Shown here one piece after another: positions 1-7,553 of a DNA stretch of 33,891 bases. Every line of letters starts with the position of its first letter. Within the stretch, counting starts at the first letter, position 1. Where the stretch lies: positions 1 through 33,891 of the forward strand of contig JAUIMJ010000010.1 in the NCBI GenBank assembly GCA_030433295.1, read 5' to 3'. Source of the stretch: a bacterium (GTDB lineage: Bacteria > Bdellovibrionota_C > UBA2361 > SZUA-149). The notes under the pieces are model-generated. The model was not told where the DNA came from and did not search any database. It worked only from the letters and a program-made list of their open reading frames with translations. Both the position numbers and the translations under genes were made by a program.

Positions 1-402
1 ACCTACGATACCCCAGCCACCGAGAAAGTTATTTTCTTTGCTGAAGAAGTGCATGGAGCCACCGCGGCCCTTCGCGCAACCGGCTTCCTTACCGAAGAGC
101 TCAGCCATACCGGCACGAGCTGTGCCGCCCCGGGCGAGGTAGTGCGCATGCACACGGTATCCGGTGATGATGTAGTCTTCAGGTTTAGTAGCTTCAATGA
201 TTCCGGCGGAGAGTGCTTCCTGTCCGATGTAGAGGTGAAGAAAGCCACCGATTTTTCTCTCGGTGTAGGCCTTGGCGGCCTCTTCTTCAAAACGCCTCAT
301 CAGGAGCATCTTGCGATATAGCTTAACAAGAGTATGCCCATCGAGCGGTTGCTCCTGCTGGGAAAACTGGAATTCTTTTTCTGAGACTGAGAGTGCTTGC
401 AC
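1..402 (-). CDS. pdhA: Pyruvate dehydrogenase E1 component, alpha subunit (N-terminal part; runs off the window)
   Basis: The E1 alpha subunit forms, with E1 beta, the thiamine-diphosphate decarboxylase of the pyruvate dehydrogenase complex, feeding acetyl-CoA to the TCA cycle and fatty-acid synthesis. The first 134 codons are present and read to the window edge. Visible family hallmarks are MLLMRRFEE at about residue 34, GFLHLYIGQEA, YRVHAHYLARGG, and GKEAGCAKGRGGSMHFFS followed by GGWGIVG, as in E1 alpha proteins. The start is a GTG at 402-400: an in-frame TAA lies three codons upstream and a GAGG stands about 10 nt before the GTG. A promoter at 537-566 precedes it. The C-terminal part, including most of the ThDP-binding region, lies outside. 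A branched-chain 2-oxoacid dehydrogenase E1 alpha is the main alternative, but the GKGRGGSMH stretch is typical of PDH. Confidence 0.9.
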   Translation of the reverse strand, partial: MQALSVSEKEFQFSQQEQPLDGHTLVKLYRKMLLMRRFEEEAAKAYTERKIGGFLHLYIGQEALSAGIIEATKPEDYIITGYRVHAHYLARGGTARAGMAELFGKEAGCAKGRGGSMHFFSKENNFLGGWGIVG

Positions 403-506
403 TACCTTTTATCCTCGGTTCTTTCTCTTTAGAGCGGACTGGAGCCGTTCAGCATGCCCTTCAACGATATGTCCAAAAAATGGTCTTCAAAGGAGTTGCT
501 ATCAGA

Positions 507-523
507 GACCGGTATGCCCGGTC
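507..523. promoter_or_regulatory. GACCGG-TATGC-CCGGTC palindrome in the pdhA leader (possible operator)
   Basis: A perfect 6-bp inverted repeat with 5-nt centre lies about 7-23 nt downstream of the predicted pdhA transcription start. Its core GGT-ATG-CCC resembles, loosely, the GGT-ATG-ACC core of PdhR/GntR-family operators. It could be a repressor site or simply a 5' mRNA hairpin. Confidence 0.25.
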
Positions 524-536
524 GAAGCTGCTCGGC

Positions 537-566
537 AGTAAACAATCAACCTGTGTTTGTTGTCAA
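537..566 (-). promoter_or_regulatory. Sigma70-type promoter for pdhA
   Basis: On the minus strand a perfect -35 box TTGACA (566-561) is followed after 18 bp by TTTACT (542-537), a 4/6 match to the -10 consensus. Transcription would start near 530, giving a leader of about 130 nt before the GTG of pdhA. Seen directly; promoter activity is inferred. Confidence 0.55.
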
Positions 567-1314
567 GATTTGGCGCCGGGAATACCGTGATATGTTGCGG
601 GATTAGAATGCTCATTCGGAAAGCGAGCTTCGCGCAGGGTTCTCAGGCCACATCGTGAGGTTTTTTCGCGGCATTCGGGCAACAAAGTTTCCGCGGTAGG
701 CGACTACAAGCGGGGGGACGTGCAACACTGGAATCAGGGCAGGCCATGAGCCTCCTGCGACGTGTCGCATGATGAGGCATGGGATAGGTCAGCTTGAGAT
801 TTCTCGCTGTTGCAGCGAATCAGTGGAACCTGAAAGCGGGGAATGAGGTTTAAAGCAAACAAAAAGGAGCGCAGCGGAAAAAAGGAGCCTTAGAAAAGCT
901 TGGGGAATTCAGCGTTTTTTTTCGCAGCGTTTATCGCTCAAAAAAAAACGGCCCAAGCTTAAGCGTGGTGTTTGACGGAGCGGAACCCGACCATAAAATA
1001 GGTGGGTGCCACTATAAGTGGAGCGCAATTCTGCCAGTGTACCAAGGTAAAACCCCGCTACACATAAGGCAGACGCCTGGCGACCTACATAGATCTTTTC
1101 TGACTTCCACGTATCAAACGCTGCGAATTAACGCCCTCTGGCGAAAACCCATACTGCTACAAATGTATTATTGTAAGCAGTACAACGTTGATAGAGGCCT
1201 GTCATCCCGATCCAGAGGCGGCTCCCGTTCTGAAAATATCGGTTCCCTCTATCTAATAACCACGCTTTGGTTAAGCTTAGAGCCAAGGCCAATTATACCC
1301 CAGGCGTTTAGAGC
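567..1314. other. Gene-poor divergent intergenic region with hairpins
   Basis: Between the pdhA promoter and the promoter of the RuvC-like gene I see no credible coding sequence. The only long open frame (965-1333, +) has poor codon choice, starts at GTG without a Shine-Dalgarno and resembles no family. The region holds structured DNA: GCCTC/GAGGC plus TGCGAC-GT-GTCGCA at 750-778, the interrupted palindrome at 896-960, and an imperfect hairpin TACTGCT...AGCAGTA at 1152-1182. No tRNA, 4.5S, tmRNA or RNase P signature was recognised. Confidence 0.5.
896..960. repeat. 65-bp nested interrupted palindrome
   Basis: Three nested inverted repeats share one centre. The outer arms are AAGCTTGGG (896-904) and CCCAAGCTT (952-960). 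The middle arms are CGTTTTTTTT (913-922) and AAAAAAAACG (941-950). The inner arms are AGCG (926-929) and CGCT (935-938). It would form a cruciform or RNA hairpin with a short asymmetric interior loop. It sits alone in a gene-free stretch; function unknown. Confidence 0.6.
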
Positions 1315-1343
1315 TTGTCCATTTTTCATGTAGCTCATACACT
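1315..1343 (+). promoter_or_regulatory. Candidate promoter for the RuvC-like/EEP gene pair
   Basis: TTGTCC (1315-1320) and TACACT (1338-1343) are separated by 17 bp; each matches 4 of 6 consensus bases. The predicted start near 1350 gives a leader of about 23 nt before the ATG at 1373. Moderate match only. Confidence 0.35.
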
Positions 1344-1372
1344 TGTTTTTCGTAGTATGAAGTGAGAGCCAA

Positions 1373-2080
1373 ATGTCAACAAATAAAGGCGTCTTGCCTA
1401 AAAAAATTTTGGCAGTAGATCCAAGTCTTACCGCCTCAGGTTGGGCTTTGTTTGACGTTGCCTCCGGTTCACCCGAAGCCATAGGAGTTATCTCTCCTCC
1501 GGGTCCGAGAAGTGCCATGTCTGAGCGTCTTTTAATCCTGCAAAATCTGGTTGAAGAAACGCTTGCAGACGTCGGTTTGTCCGCTGGTGACATACTCGTC
1601 TGTGAGGGGCCTGCACCGCTCGTGCTCAATCCAAACAGCTCAATGAAAGTGGAGCAGGTGCGGGGTATTTTCGAAGTTGTTGCGCGCTCAAAAGGTATAC
1701 GTGTTCCCGGTCGCATCAATCCGCGCACGGTGCAGAGTGAGTTGCTTGGCATGCGGGGTAAGCAACTCGGACGGCAGGAAGTAAAGGAGTGGGCGCGGGC
1801 TACGGCCTTGCAGTTGTATGGTTCAGGCCTTGAGCGCCTGCCGCGCTTTGGTAAAGCAAGCCGTCGCAGTGCGGCAGGGGAAGACAACATTTCCCAGGAC
1901 ATCATCGATGCGCTGCTGATAGGTGCCCTCTGCGTTTCGCGGGTGCAGCTCAGTCTGCGCATGGAAAGTTCATTGGAGAGTTTCTTCACCCCGAATCAGA
2001 AACGCAAATCAAATGGCGGACGCCATGGTGCCGGCTGGAGTGAGAAAGATCTTGCGGCGATGATGGTGCGCAACAAATGA
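1373..2080 (+). CDS. RuvC-fold crossover-junction nuclease-like protein
   Basis: A 235-residue protein of the RuvC/RNase H-like fold, whose classical member cuts Holliday junctions. The pattern of acidic catalytic residues is visible: Asp16 in KILAVDPSLTASGWALF, Glu78 in DILVCEGPAP, and Asp176/Asp179 in SQDIIDALLIGAL. Between them is a GIRVPGRINPRTVQ segment, resembling the NP-x-T-V/Q element of RuvC. It is longer than classical RuvC (about 170) with a basic C-terminal tail (FTPNQKRKSNGGRHG). The neighbourhood lacks ruvA, ruvB and yebC, so a housekeeping ruvC identity is not supported and no symbol is given. Its stop overlaps the next start as ATGA, implying translational coupling with the EEP-family gene. 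A phage-derived or repair resolvase role is inferred. Confidence 0.7.
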   Translation: MSTNKGVLPKKILAVDPSLTASGWALFDVASGSPEAIGVISPPGPRSAMSERLLILQNLVEETLADVGLSAGDILVCEGPAPLVLNPNSSMKVEQVRGIFEVVARSKGIRVPGRINPRTVQSELLGMRGKQLGRQEVKEWARATALQLYGSGLERLPRFGKASRRSAAGEDNISQDIIDALLIGALCVSRVQLSLRMESSLESFFTPNQKRKSNGGRHGAGWSEKDLAAMMVRNK

Positions 2081-2991
2081 TTTCTCGTTTCCTTGGCGCA
2101 GTGACTCTCATCGCGCTTCTTGCTGCCGCATACGAAATGGGGTCCCCGGGGGATCCGCAAAACACTCAACAGTATTCCCAGCGATCTGATGGTACCCGCA
2201 TAGAAGGTCCAAGAGGTGAGGGGGCGAGGAATCAGGGCGGGATACGCGTGTGCAGCCAGAACCTCTTTCGATTCGGCTCGGAAAAGTTTTCAAAAAACAA
2301 AGAAAAGCGCGAAAAACAGAAGACCTTTCTCGTCTCGCGGATGAAGCGTGCCGCCTGTGACGTCATTGCGGTGCAGGAGGTCTCGGGAAAAAATCGCTGG
2401 CGAGCCGGGCAGCTTCTTCAGGAACTTGCTGATTCCCTCGGGCAGCGCAGCGGACGCCGCTTTAAGGCCTTTGTCGGCGATAGTCAGGATGCCTACATAC
2501 GAAACGGCTTTATCCTTGCTGAAGATCTGGGCTCAGTCGTCTCGTTTGATAGTTACTGGCGGGAAACTCTGCCAAAGATACAGAAGCGCGGGCGGCCTCG
2601 CTCCTTTGTGCGCGGTCCGGTTTCACTGGAGCTTGAACTTGCGCAGCCTCGCTCCGGAATTTCCCGGCTTCTGCTGTTCAGTGTGCACCTGAAATCCAAA
2701 TCAAATTCCTGGAAGGACCCGACGAGAACGGAATTTGAAGTCTATCGCATGGAGTCAGCGCAGGCGGTACGTGAGATCGCGCTTAAGGCGCTGGAGAAAA
2801 GTCCGGAGGGGACCATGCTGTTTGTGATGGGCGATAGAAACAGCACAGAAGGCAGTGCCTCAGCCGATACGCTGGAGGGCGCCTATGAGCTTTCTGATTT
2901 CCATGAGAATTGTCGATTAACAGAAAAGATTGAGGTCACCTGTGTCTCTGAACCAAAGCGCCGGGGTAAGCTGCTGGGTCTGTTCGAATAG
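2077..2991 (+). CDS. Endonuclease/exonuclease/phosphatase (EEP) family protein, truncated by an in-frame TAG
   Basis: The first 304 residues of an EEP-superfamily protein, the fold of DNase I, exonuclease III and sphingomyelinases, which cleave phosphodiesters with a metal. An N-terminal hydrophobic segment (FLGAVTLIALLAAAYEMG) suggests a signal peptide or anchor. Motifs in order are SQNLFRFG (Asn62), DVIAVQEV (Glu101), LFSVHLKSKSN (His of the central motif) and FVMGDRNS (the Asp-x-Asn motif). The frame stops at TAG 2989-2991, before the last EEP motif, S-D-H. The same frame then continues open to 3195 and contains that motif (next entry). It begins inside the stop of the RuvC-like gene (ATGA). 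Without the tail the protein would lack the catalytic Asp-His pair and is probably inactive. Confidence 0.7.
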   Translation: MISRFLGAVTLIALLAAAYEMGSPGDPQNTQQYSQRSDGTRIEGPRGEGARNQGGIRVCSQNLFRFGSEKFSKNKEKREKQKTFLVSRMKRAACDVIAVQEVSGKNRWRAGQLLQELADSLGQRSGRRFKAFVGDSQDAYIRNGFILAEDLGSVVSFDSYWRETLPKIQKRGRPRSFVRGPVSLELELAQPRSGISRLLLFSVHLKSKSNSWKDPTRTEFEVYRMESAQAVREIALKALEKSPEGTMLFVMGDRNSTEGSASADTLEGAYELSDFHENCRLTEKIEVTCVSEPKRRGKLLGLFE

Positions 2992-3195
2992 CGAAAACGC
3001 AGCAACCCGCAACGCTATGGTAAAGGGAGTTACCGCTATAAACGTCGCGAGACATTAATTGATGAAATCTATACGGTTCCACAGCGGCTGAGCCTCTTTC
3101 ACCGGGAGCGGGATTCCTGGGGCATTGGCTTTGAGGGGGACTACTTCAAGGGGAGCGATCATTTGCTGCTCTGGGCTGAAATTCCGGCTAATTAA
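2992..3195 (+). pseudogene. C-terminal remnant (or readthrough part) of the EEP-family protein
   Basis: Immediately after the TAG and in the same reading frame, 67 sense codons run to TAA at 3193-3195. They encode RETLIDEIYTVPQ, then FKGSDHLLLWAEIPAN at the end. GSDH-LLLWAE is the terminal EEP motif with the catalytic Asp-His (codons 3157-3162), exactly what the upstream part lacks. No start codon with a Shine-Dalgarno is seen in the remnant. A single C-to-T change (CAG to TAG), a sequencing error or amber readthrough would all explain the layout; no frameshift is needed. Full length would be 372 residues. Confidence 0.7.
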
Positions 3196-3498
3196 AGGGA
3201 TTAGATGGCGGATCCCGGCGTATTTTTTGGATTTTTTTAGAAAAAGGTGCATACTACGCGGTCCTCGGCGTTTTCCTGAGTGGTCTTTTTGAAATACGAC
3301 TCTTGTGGATACGGGTATTTCGTTGAAAACTGCGAGAAACTACCCCGTGACCTCCTTCATCAGGCATAAGGGGGCATCTGGTTCAGAAGCGCATAAGTGA
3401 TAGCGGTTCTTCTGTCAGCCAGGTAGGTATCGGCCAGATTGGGCGTGCGGTTTTCAGAGTAATAGGGAGCAATCCCTGGAATTAGGAATTGAGCGATC
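3196..3498. other. Intergenic region before the MBL gene; one weak minus-strand small frame
   Basis: No clear gene. On the minus strand a 46-codon frame (ATG 3500-3498 to TGA 3362-3360) has reasonable codon choice and a readable product containing PYYSENRTPNLADTYLADR, but there is no family match and its start overlaps that of the MBL gene. I could not decide whether it is a gene remnant or chance. Confidence 0.25.
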
Positions 3499-4440
3499 AT
3501 GTGGATTAAGTGTTCTGGTGGGATTACTGAGAGTGTCTTTCAACTCACCTCGGCGGTATCGACGCATTTTATGATTTTGGGCGATGCGATCGCGATGGTC
3601 GACTCGGGCATCAGTGCCTCTCGAGAAAGAATCGCTCAGGAACTCAAGACCTACCTCGGCGATGAAGCCAGCCTTGATTACATCCTGCTTACCCATGCGC
3701 ATTTTGATCACGTCGGCGGAATTCCTTATTTGCGAGAGCTCTATCCCGACCTTGAAGTCCTGGGTTCGCCCCTGACTGCTGAAATCCTCGTGGATGATGA
3801 CAATGTCGCTGCTCTGTATGAGCAGAATAAGGTTTGTGCGGAAGCTGCAAAGCTCGACATGGGCATGGATAAAGAGGCCTGGATCAGTTCCGTGCGCATC
3901 GACAGAATCATGGGCGATGGTGACGCGATTGACCTCGGTGATGACGTGGAAGTTAAGCTTATTGCCACGCCGGGTCACAGTGAGGACTGTGTAGCCTATT
4001 TTGTTCAGCCTGACGCAGCGCTTGTCTGCGGAGAGGCGGCTGGCTGGTTTGGTGGTCGTGATAAAGTCTGCGCCAGTTTTGAAAGCAGCTACAAAGACTT
4101 CGTCGATAGCCTGGATCGCTTATCCAGCCTGGAGATAAAAGCCCTTGGTTTTCCTCACGGTGGTGCAATTACCGGTGAAATGGTCCCTAAGTACCTCACG
4201 TCTCTGAGACAGGAAGCAGAGCATTTTCGCGGCGCGGTTCGAGAGCGTATTGCGCATGGTGAGATTATCGAGGAAATTGTCACTTCCCTATTGCCGGAAT
4301 GGCAGGCGCAGAACATTTCGCCAGAAGGGCCCTTTGTCAGTGCGCAGGAAGCAAGCCTTGCTGCCATGGTGCGCGCTTCAGCAGTGAACGAAGAGCCTGC
4401 CGCCGAAGAAGAAAGCGAAGTTGTAGAAGAAGCTTCCTAA
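3499..4440 (+). CDS. MBL-fold metallohydrolase
   Basis: A 313-residue metallo-beta-lactamase-fold hydrolase, probably cytoplasmic since no signal peptide is seen. The metal-binding HxHxDH motif is present as LLTHAHFDHVGG (about residues 57-68), the next His in ATPGHSED, and a last His in GFPHGG. The bridging acidic residue, usually Asp in ..GD.L.., is Glu here (LVCGEAAGWFGG), as in a known subset of MBL proteins. The C-terminus is acidic, ending with repeated Glu residues, and probably disordered. The Shine-Dalgarno is weak (TTGAG before the ATG). It is convergent with the metallophosphoesterase gene 44 bp downstream. Substrate cannot be inferred; glyoxalase-II-like or lactonase-like activities are possible. 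Confidence 0.75.
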   Translation: MWIKCSGGITESVFQLTSAVSTHFMILGDAIAMVDSGISASRERIAQELKTYLGDEASLDYILLTHAHFDHVGGIPYLRELYPDLEVLGSPLTAEILVDDDNVAALYEQNKVCAEAAKLDMGMDKEAWISSVRIDRIMGDGDAIDLGDDVEVKLIATPGHSEDCVAYFVQPDAALVCGEAAGWFGGRDKVCASFESSYKDFVDSLDRLSSLEIKALGFPHGGAITGEMVPKYLTSLRQEAEHFRGAVRERIAHGEIIEEIVTSLLPEWQAQNISPEGPFVSAQEASLAAMVRASAVNEEPAAEEESEVVEEAS

Positions 4441-4484
4441 ACTCATCCTCACCTCCGACTTCCAGGCATTGCTGCCCGTATGTG

Positions 4485-5390
4485 TTATTCCTTTTCGGGG
4501 CGGCGAAGCGTAATCGCCAGAATCTCCGGTCGGCAAAACGTGCGGTAGGGAAGGCCTCCGTATCCGACTCCACGGTTTACATAGACGGACGTGCTGCCAA
4601 AGGTGCTTAAGCCGGATACATGTCGTTTTTGTTTCGTTCGTGTGATGAGCGCTTTTCCTCCCGGGAGGCAGATCTGTCCTCCGTGCGTATGTCCGCATAA
4701 CATTAGATCAAAGGAAGAGATCAATTCGCTTTGTTTGTTCAGCACAATGTCCGGATTGTGTGAGAGCAGAATTTTACTTGAGGGTACCAGAAGTTTAGGG
4801 AAAGCGGTGCAGGCCTCAAGGTCGGGTTCTCCAAGGCGGACGTCGTCGGTTCCGGCAATTATCAAGGCACCGCCCGAGCGCACCACGCAATGCATGGAAT
4901 TCTTCAGCCAGGTGATTTCCCGTGGTAGCTGACGACGGATGGTGCCTATGCCCTCGTGATACTCGTGGTTTCCGAGGACGGCGAGCATGCCATCCCGTGG
5001 TTGTAGGGGCTTGAGCAGTGCGTTTAACTCCTGCGCGTAGGCGCGGACCTGGCGTCGATACTCCGGCCAGCGAAACACACGCGGATTGACCTTTGTCGCA
5101 AGCCGATGTCGAAGGCCGGTAGAGCCAACCTGAACAAAGTCTCCGGTGAGCAGCACGAGATCGGGGTCAGTGCTCGTTGCTATTTCTACGGCCTTGCGAA
5201 TGTGTTCAGCTTGCGTCAGGCCACCGAAATGCAAATCCGTGAGCTGCACCATTCGGTAACCATCAAGGCATTCGGGCAGGTCGGCAACTTCGAGCCGGGC
5301 CTCGGTGAGGGTGAAGCGGCCGTCGAACTTTTCCTCGAACGTCAGCGAGGGAGTTTCCTGTTTTTTTAGAGAAGACACTTTGTCCTGCAC
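4485..5390 (-). CDS. Calcineurin-like metallophosphoesterase (YaeI/YkuE-type)
   Basis: A 301-residue binuclear-metal phosphoesterase. All five family motifs are visible: D-x-H in QLTDLHFGG (Asp52, His54), LLTGDF (Asp84), LGNHEYH (Asn141, His142), ILLSHNPD (His211) and LCGHTHGGQICLPGG (His234, His236). The order and the GHTHGGQ ending match the YaeI/YkuE family, some members of which act on lipid A precursors such as UDP-diacylglucosamine; that substrate is only a possibility. No signal peptide or clear membrane helix is seen at the N-terminus, which starts with a charged segment. The start is GTG at 5390; another GTG four codons later (5378) has AGGA nearby, so the start is uncertain. Confidence 0.8.
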   Translation of the reverse strand: MQDKVSSLKKQETPSLTFEEKFDGRFTLTEARLEVADLPECLDGYRMVQLTDLHFGGLTQAEHIRKAVEIATSTDPDLVLLTGDFVQVGSTGLRHRLATKVNPRVFRWPEYRRQVRAYAQELNALLKPLQPRDGMLAVLGNHEYHEGIGTIRRQLPREITWLKNSMHCVVRSGGALIIAGTDDVRLGEPDLEACTAFPKLLVPSSKILLSHNPDIVLNKQSELISSFDLMLCGHTHGGQICLPGGKALITRTKQKRHVSGLSTFGSTSVYVNRGVGYGGLPYRTFCRPEILAITLRRPEKE

Positions 5391-5892
5391 GCTTTTCTAC
5401 TATCCGGTTTTCTACTACGCGGTGTTTCTTCGCCCGTTACAATTCATCACGCCACCGTTTGCGATCCTCGAGGGTTGGCGCAAAGCTAAGACTGCTATCG
5501 AGCGCTGATTATTCTTCTGCGCCGGGATGTATCGTGCCGTGGTCGCATGAATAGGCGGTATTTTACTAGAGCAGTCGCCGGACAAACATAGTACGATTTT
5601 ATCCTGCGCCGGCTCTAGATTCTCTTTCCCCGCGCGGACTTAGGTCCGCGCTCGTGAGCATTTTTCGCTGCTTTTTTATGAAAAATGCTCAAGGAGTTTA
5701 CATCACTAGAGTATGCCGGCACGAAGGTAAAGCGCTTTTCCCGCTTGGGGTGAACATTAGAGCCGTTGCCCTCCGTAATCCCGGCAATAATGCCCTCTTT
5801 AGGCTTCCGGCGTTGCCTGATAGGATTACCGGGGCTTATTGCGGTCGCGCAGTGGCTCAGAGGGTATTTTTTTCGGGCCATTTCTTACGACA
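5391..5892. other. Intergenic region carrying repeat copy A
   Basis: About 500 bp between the divergent metallophosphoesterase and trkH genes. It has no supported gene. The middle (5564-5690) holds copy A of the dispersed hairpin repeat. The remainder shows no feature I can name. Confidence 0.5.
5564..5690 (+). repeat. Dispersed hairpin repeat, copy A
   Basis: It starts with ACTAGAGCAGTCGC (5565-5578), then has a perfect hairpin GCGCGGAC-TTAG-GTCCGCGC (5632-5651), then AGCATTTTTCGCT (5657-5669). The last element begins a second hairpin, GAGCATTTTTC/GAAAAATGCTC (5656-5666 and 5680-5690). The same blocks in the same order appear inverted at 16762-16855, and a weaker version at 19611-19648. This supports a genome-specific REP/MITE-like intergenic element. 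Confidence 0.65.
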
Positions 5893-7341
5893 ATGTTTAA
5901 CAGCAGACTCATTTTGAAAATTCTTGGCTTTCTCTGGCTACTGCTGGGATTAGCCATGCTCGTGCCGCTTGTGTATTCCCTGTTCAATGCGGACTCCGGC
6001 ACGCAACCGCTGCTCACCTCAGCGGGAATCCTTCTCTCCCTTGGTGGAATTATCTACCTTGCGTTTCGCCGTGCTGAATCTGAATTGAAATCCCGCGAGG
6101 CTTTTCTGCTGGTGAGTCTTGCCTGGTTTTCGACTACGGTCCTCGGTGCCTTGCCCTATCTGCTGTCCGGCTTTTTTGATTCTCCGGTTGATGCCTGGTT
6201 TGAATCCGCATCGGGCTTTACCACTACCGGTGCGACCATACTTATCGACATAGAGGCAGTTCCGAACTCCTTGCTGCTCTGGCGTTCCCTGAGTCAGTTC
6301 CTCGGTGGAATGGGAATCATCGTCCTCTCCCTTGCTATCCTTCCTGTGCTCGGTGTCGGTGGTATGGATCTCTATCGAGCGGAGGCTCCGGGTCCGAAGT
6401 CGGATAAGATCGGTGCACGTGTCGCCGACACCGCCCGTGCGCTCTGGATTATCTACGTCTGCTTTGCGCTTCTCGAGTGCGTCATTCTCTACGTGCTCGG
6501 CATGTCTTTCTTTGATGCCGTAAATCACTCCCTGACCACCATGGCGACCGGAGGCTTTTCAACTAAGAATGCCAGCGTTGCCGCCTTTAACAGTCCCGCC
6601 ATCGAATGGGTTATCAGCGTGTTTATGTTCCTGGCCGGGGTCAATTTCCTGCTGCATTACCGTCTTATCCTGCGACGGGATCACAGTGTTCTGGCCGATT
6701 CGGAATTTCGCTTTTATGCGGTGCTTGCGATCGCGGCGATTCTGGGAATAACGGCCTCTCTCTGGGGGGAGCAGTACGACTCATTCGCGGAAGCGCTTCG
6801 CAGTTCGGCGTTTCAGGTGACCTCAATCATGAGTAGCACGGGGTATGCAACTGCTGACTATTTAACCTGGGGCTTTTTCCCTCAGGCGCTGCTGGTGATT
6901 CTCATGGTTACCGGAGGATGTGCCGGCTCCACGGGAGGAGGGATTAAGTGTATTCGAGCAATACTTTTGGTGAAGCAGGGATACGGGGAGTTGTATCGCA
7001 TGATTCACCCTAATGCGGTACGGCATTTGAAAGTTGGTCAGGCGGTGGTTTCCCAGAGTGTCAGCAGTGCGGTCTTTGGCTACTTTTATCTCTACTGTCT
7101 GGCGTTTGCCGTGGCTGGTTTGATTCTTTGTGCCAGCGGAGTCGACCTTGAGACGTCTTTTTCTGCGGTAATTTCTGCCCTGTCCAATATCGGTCCGGGG
7201 CTTGGCGATGTCGGGCCGGTGCTCAATTACAGCGGGCTTCCCGACCTGGCTAAGATAACGCTCAGCGCCTGCATGATTGTCGGCCGTCTTGAGGTGATGA
7301 CCGTTCTGGTCCTTTTTACCCGGGAATATTGGGTTAAGTAG
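5893..7341 (+). CDS. trkH: TrkH/KtrB-family potassium uptake channel protein
   Basis: An inner-membrane K+ translocating subunit that normally works with a cytoplasmic TrkA/KtrA nucleotide-binding regulator, which is not in this window. The product from the ATG at 5893 is 482 residues, matching the usual TrkH length (about 483). Four selectivity-filter loops are readable: SGFTTTGAT (about residue 109), MATGGFST (about 217), SSTGYATADY (about 314) and SNIGPGLGDVG (about 432), separated by hydrophobic helices. The C-terminus ends GRLEVMTVLVLFTREYW, the typical TrkH end. The open frame extends upstream to a TTG at 5839, but the homology begins at MFNSRLILKILGF, so I place the start there even though its Shine-Dalgarno is poor. 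Confidence 0.9.
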   Translation: MFNSRLILKILGFLWLLLGLAMLVPLVYSLFNADSGTQPLLTSAGILLSLGGIIYLAFRRAESELKSREAFLLVSLAWFSTTVLGALPYLLSGFFDSPVDAWFESASGFTTTGATILIDIEAVPNSLLLWRSLSQFLGGMGIIVLSLAILPVLGVGGMDLYRAEAPGPKSDKIGARVADTARALWIIYVCFALLECVILYVLGMSFFDAVNHSLTTMATGGFSTKNASVAAFNSPAIEWVISVFMFLAGVNFLLHYRLILRRDHSVLADSEFRFYAVLAIAAILGITASLWGEQYDSFAEALRSSAFQVTSIMSSTGYATADYLTWGFFPQALLVILMVTGGCAGSTGGGIKCIRAILLVKQGYGELYRMIHPNAVRHLKVGQAVVSQSVSSAVFGYFYLYCLAFAVAGLILCASGVDLETSFSAVISALSNIGPGLGDVGPVLNYSGLPDLAKITLSACMIVGRLEVMTVLVLFTREYWVK

Positions 7342-7553
7342 TCTGTTTGCAATACGGATTTCGGTGCCTTTTCTTACGAAAGCCGCAATTTCTCGAAAAA
7401 CTACTGGATATACCTAAGACGCTGGGATATTTTTCTGGCTGTGCCGTTACCATTGGTGGCGGAACATACATGTCATCAGTTTTATTTATAGGGTGAAGCG
7501 GCTTTTACACGAAGGATGTAAAGGCTTGCTCAAGAGCGATAGGAATTGTCGAA

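Noticed and set aside
965-1333. Plus-strand open frame of 122 codons
   Set aside because: Rare codons, no Shine-Dalgarno, GTG start, unlike any family; probably non-coding.
1249-1989. Minus-strand open frame of 246 codons
   Set aside because: Lies antisense to the RuvC-like gene and has a Ser/Arg-rich product typical of a shadow frame.
1373-2080. Calling the RuvC-like gene housekeeping ruvC
   Set aside because: It is longer than classical RuvC and has no ruvA, ruvB or yebC neighbour.
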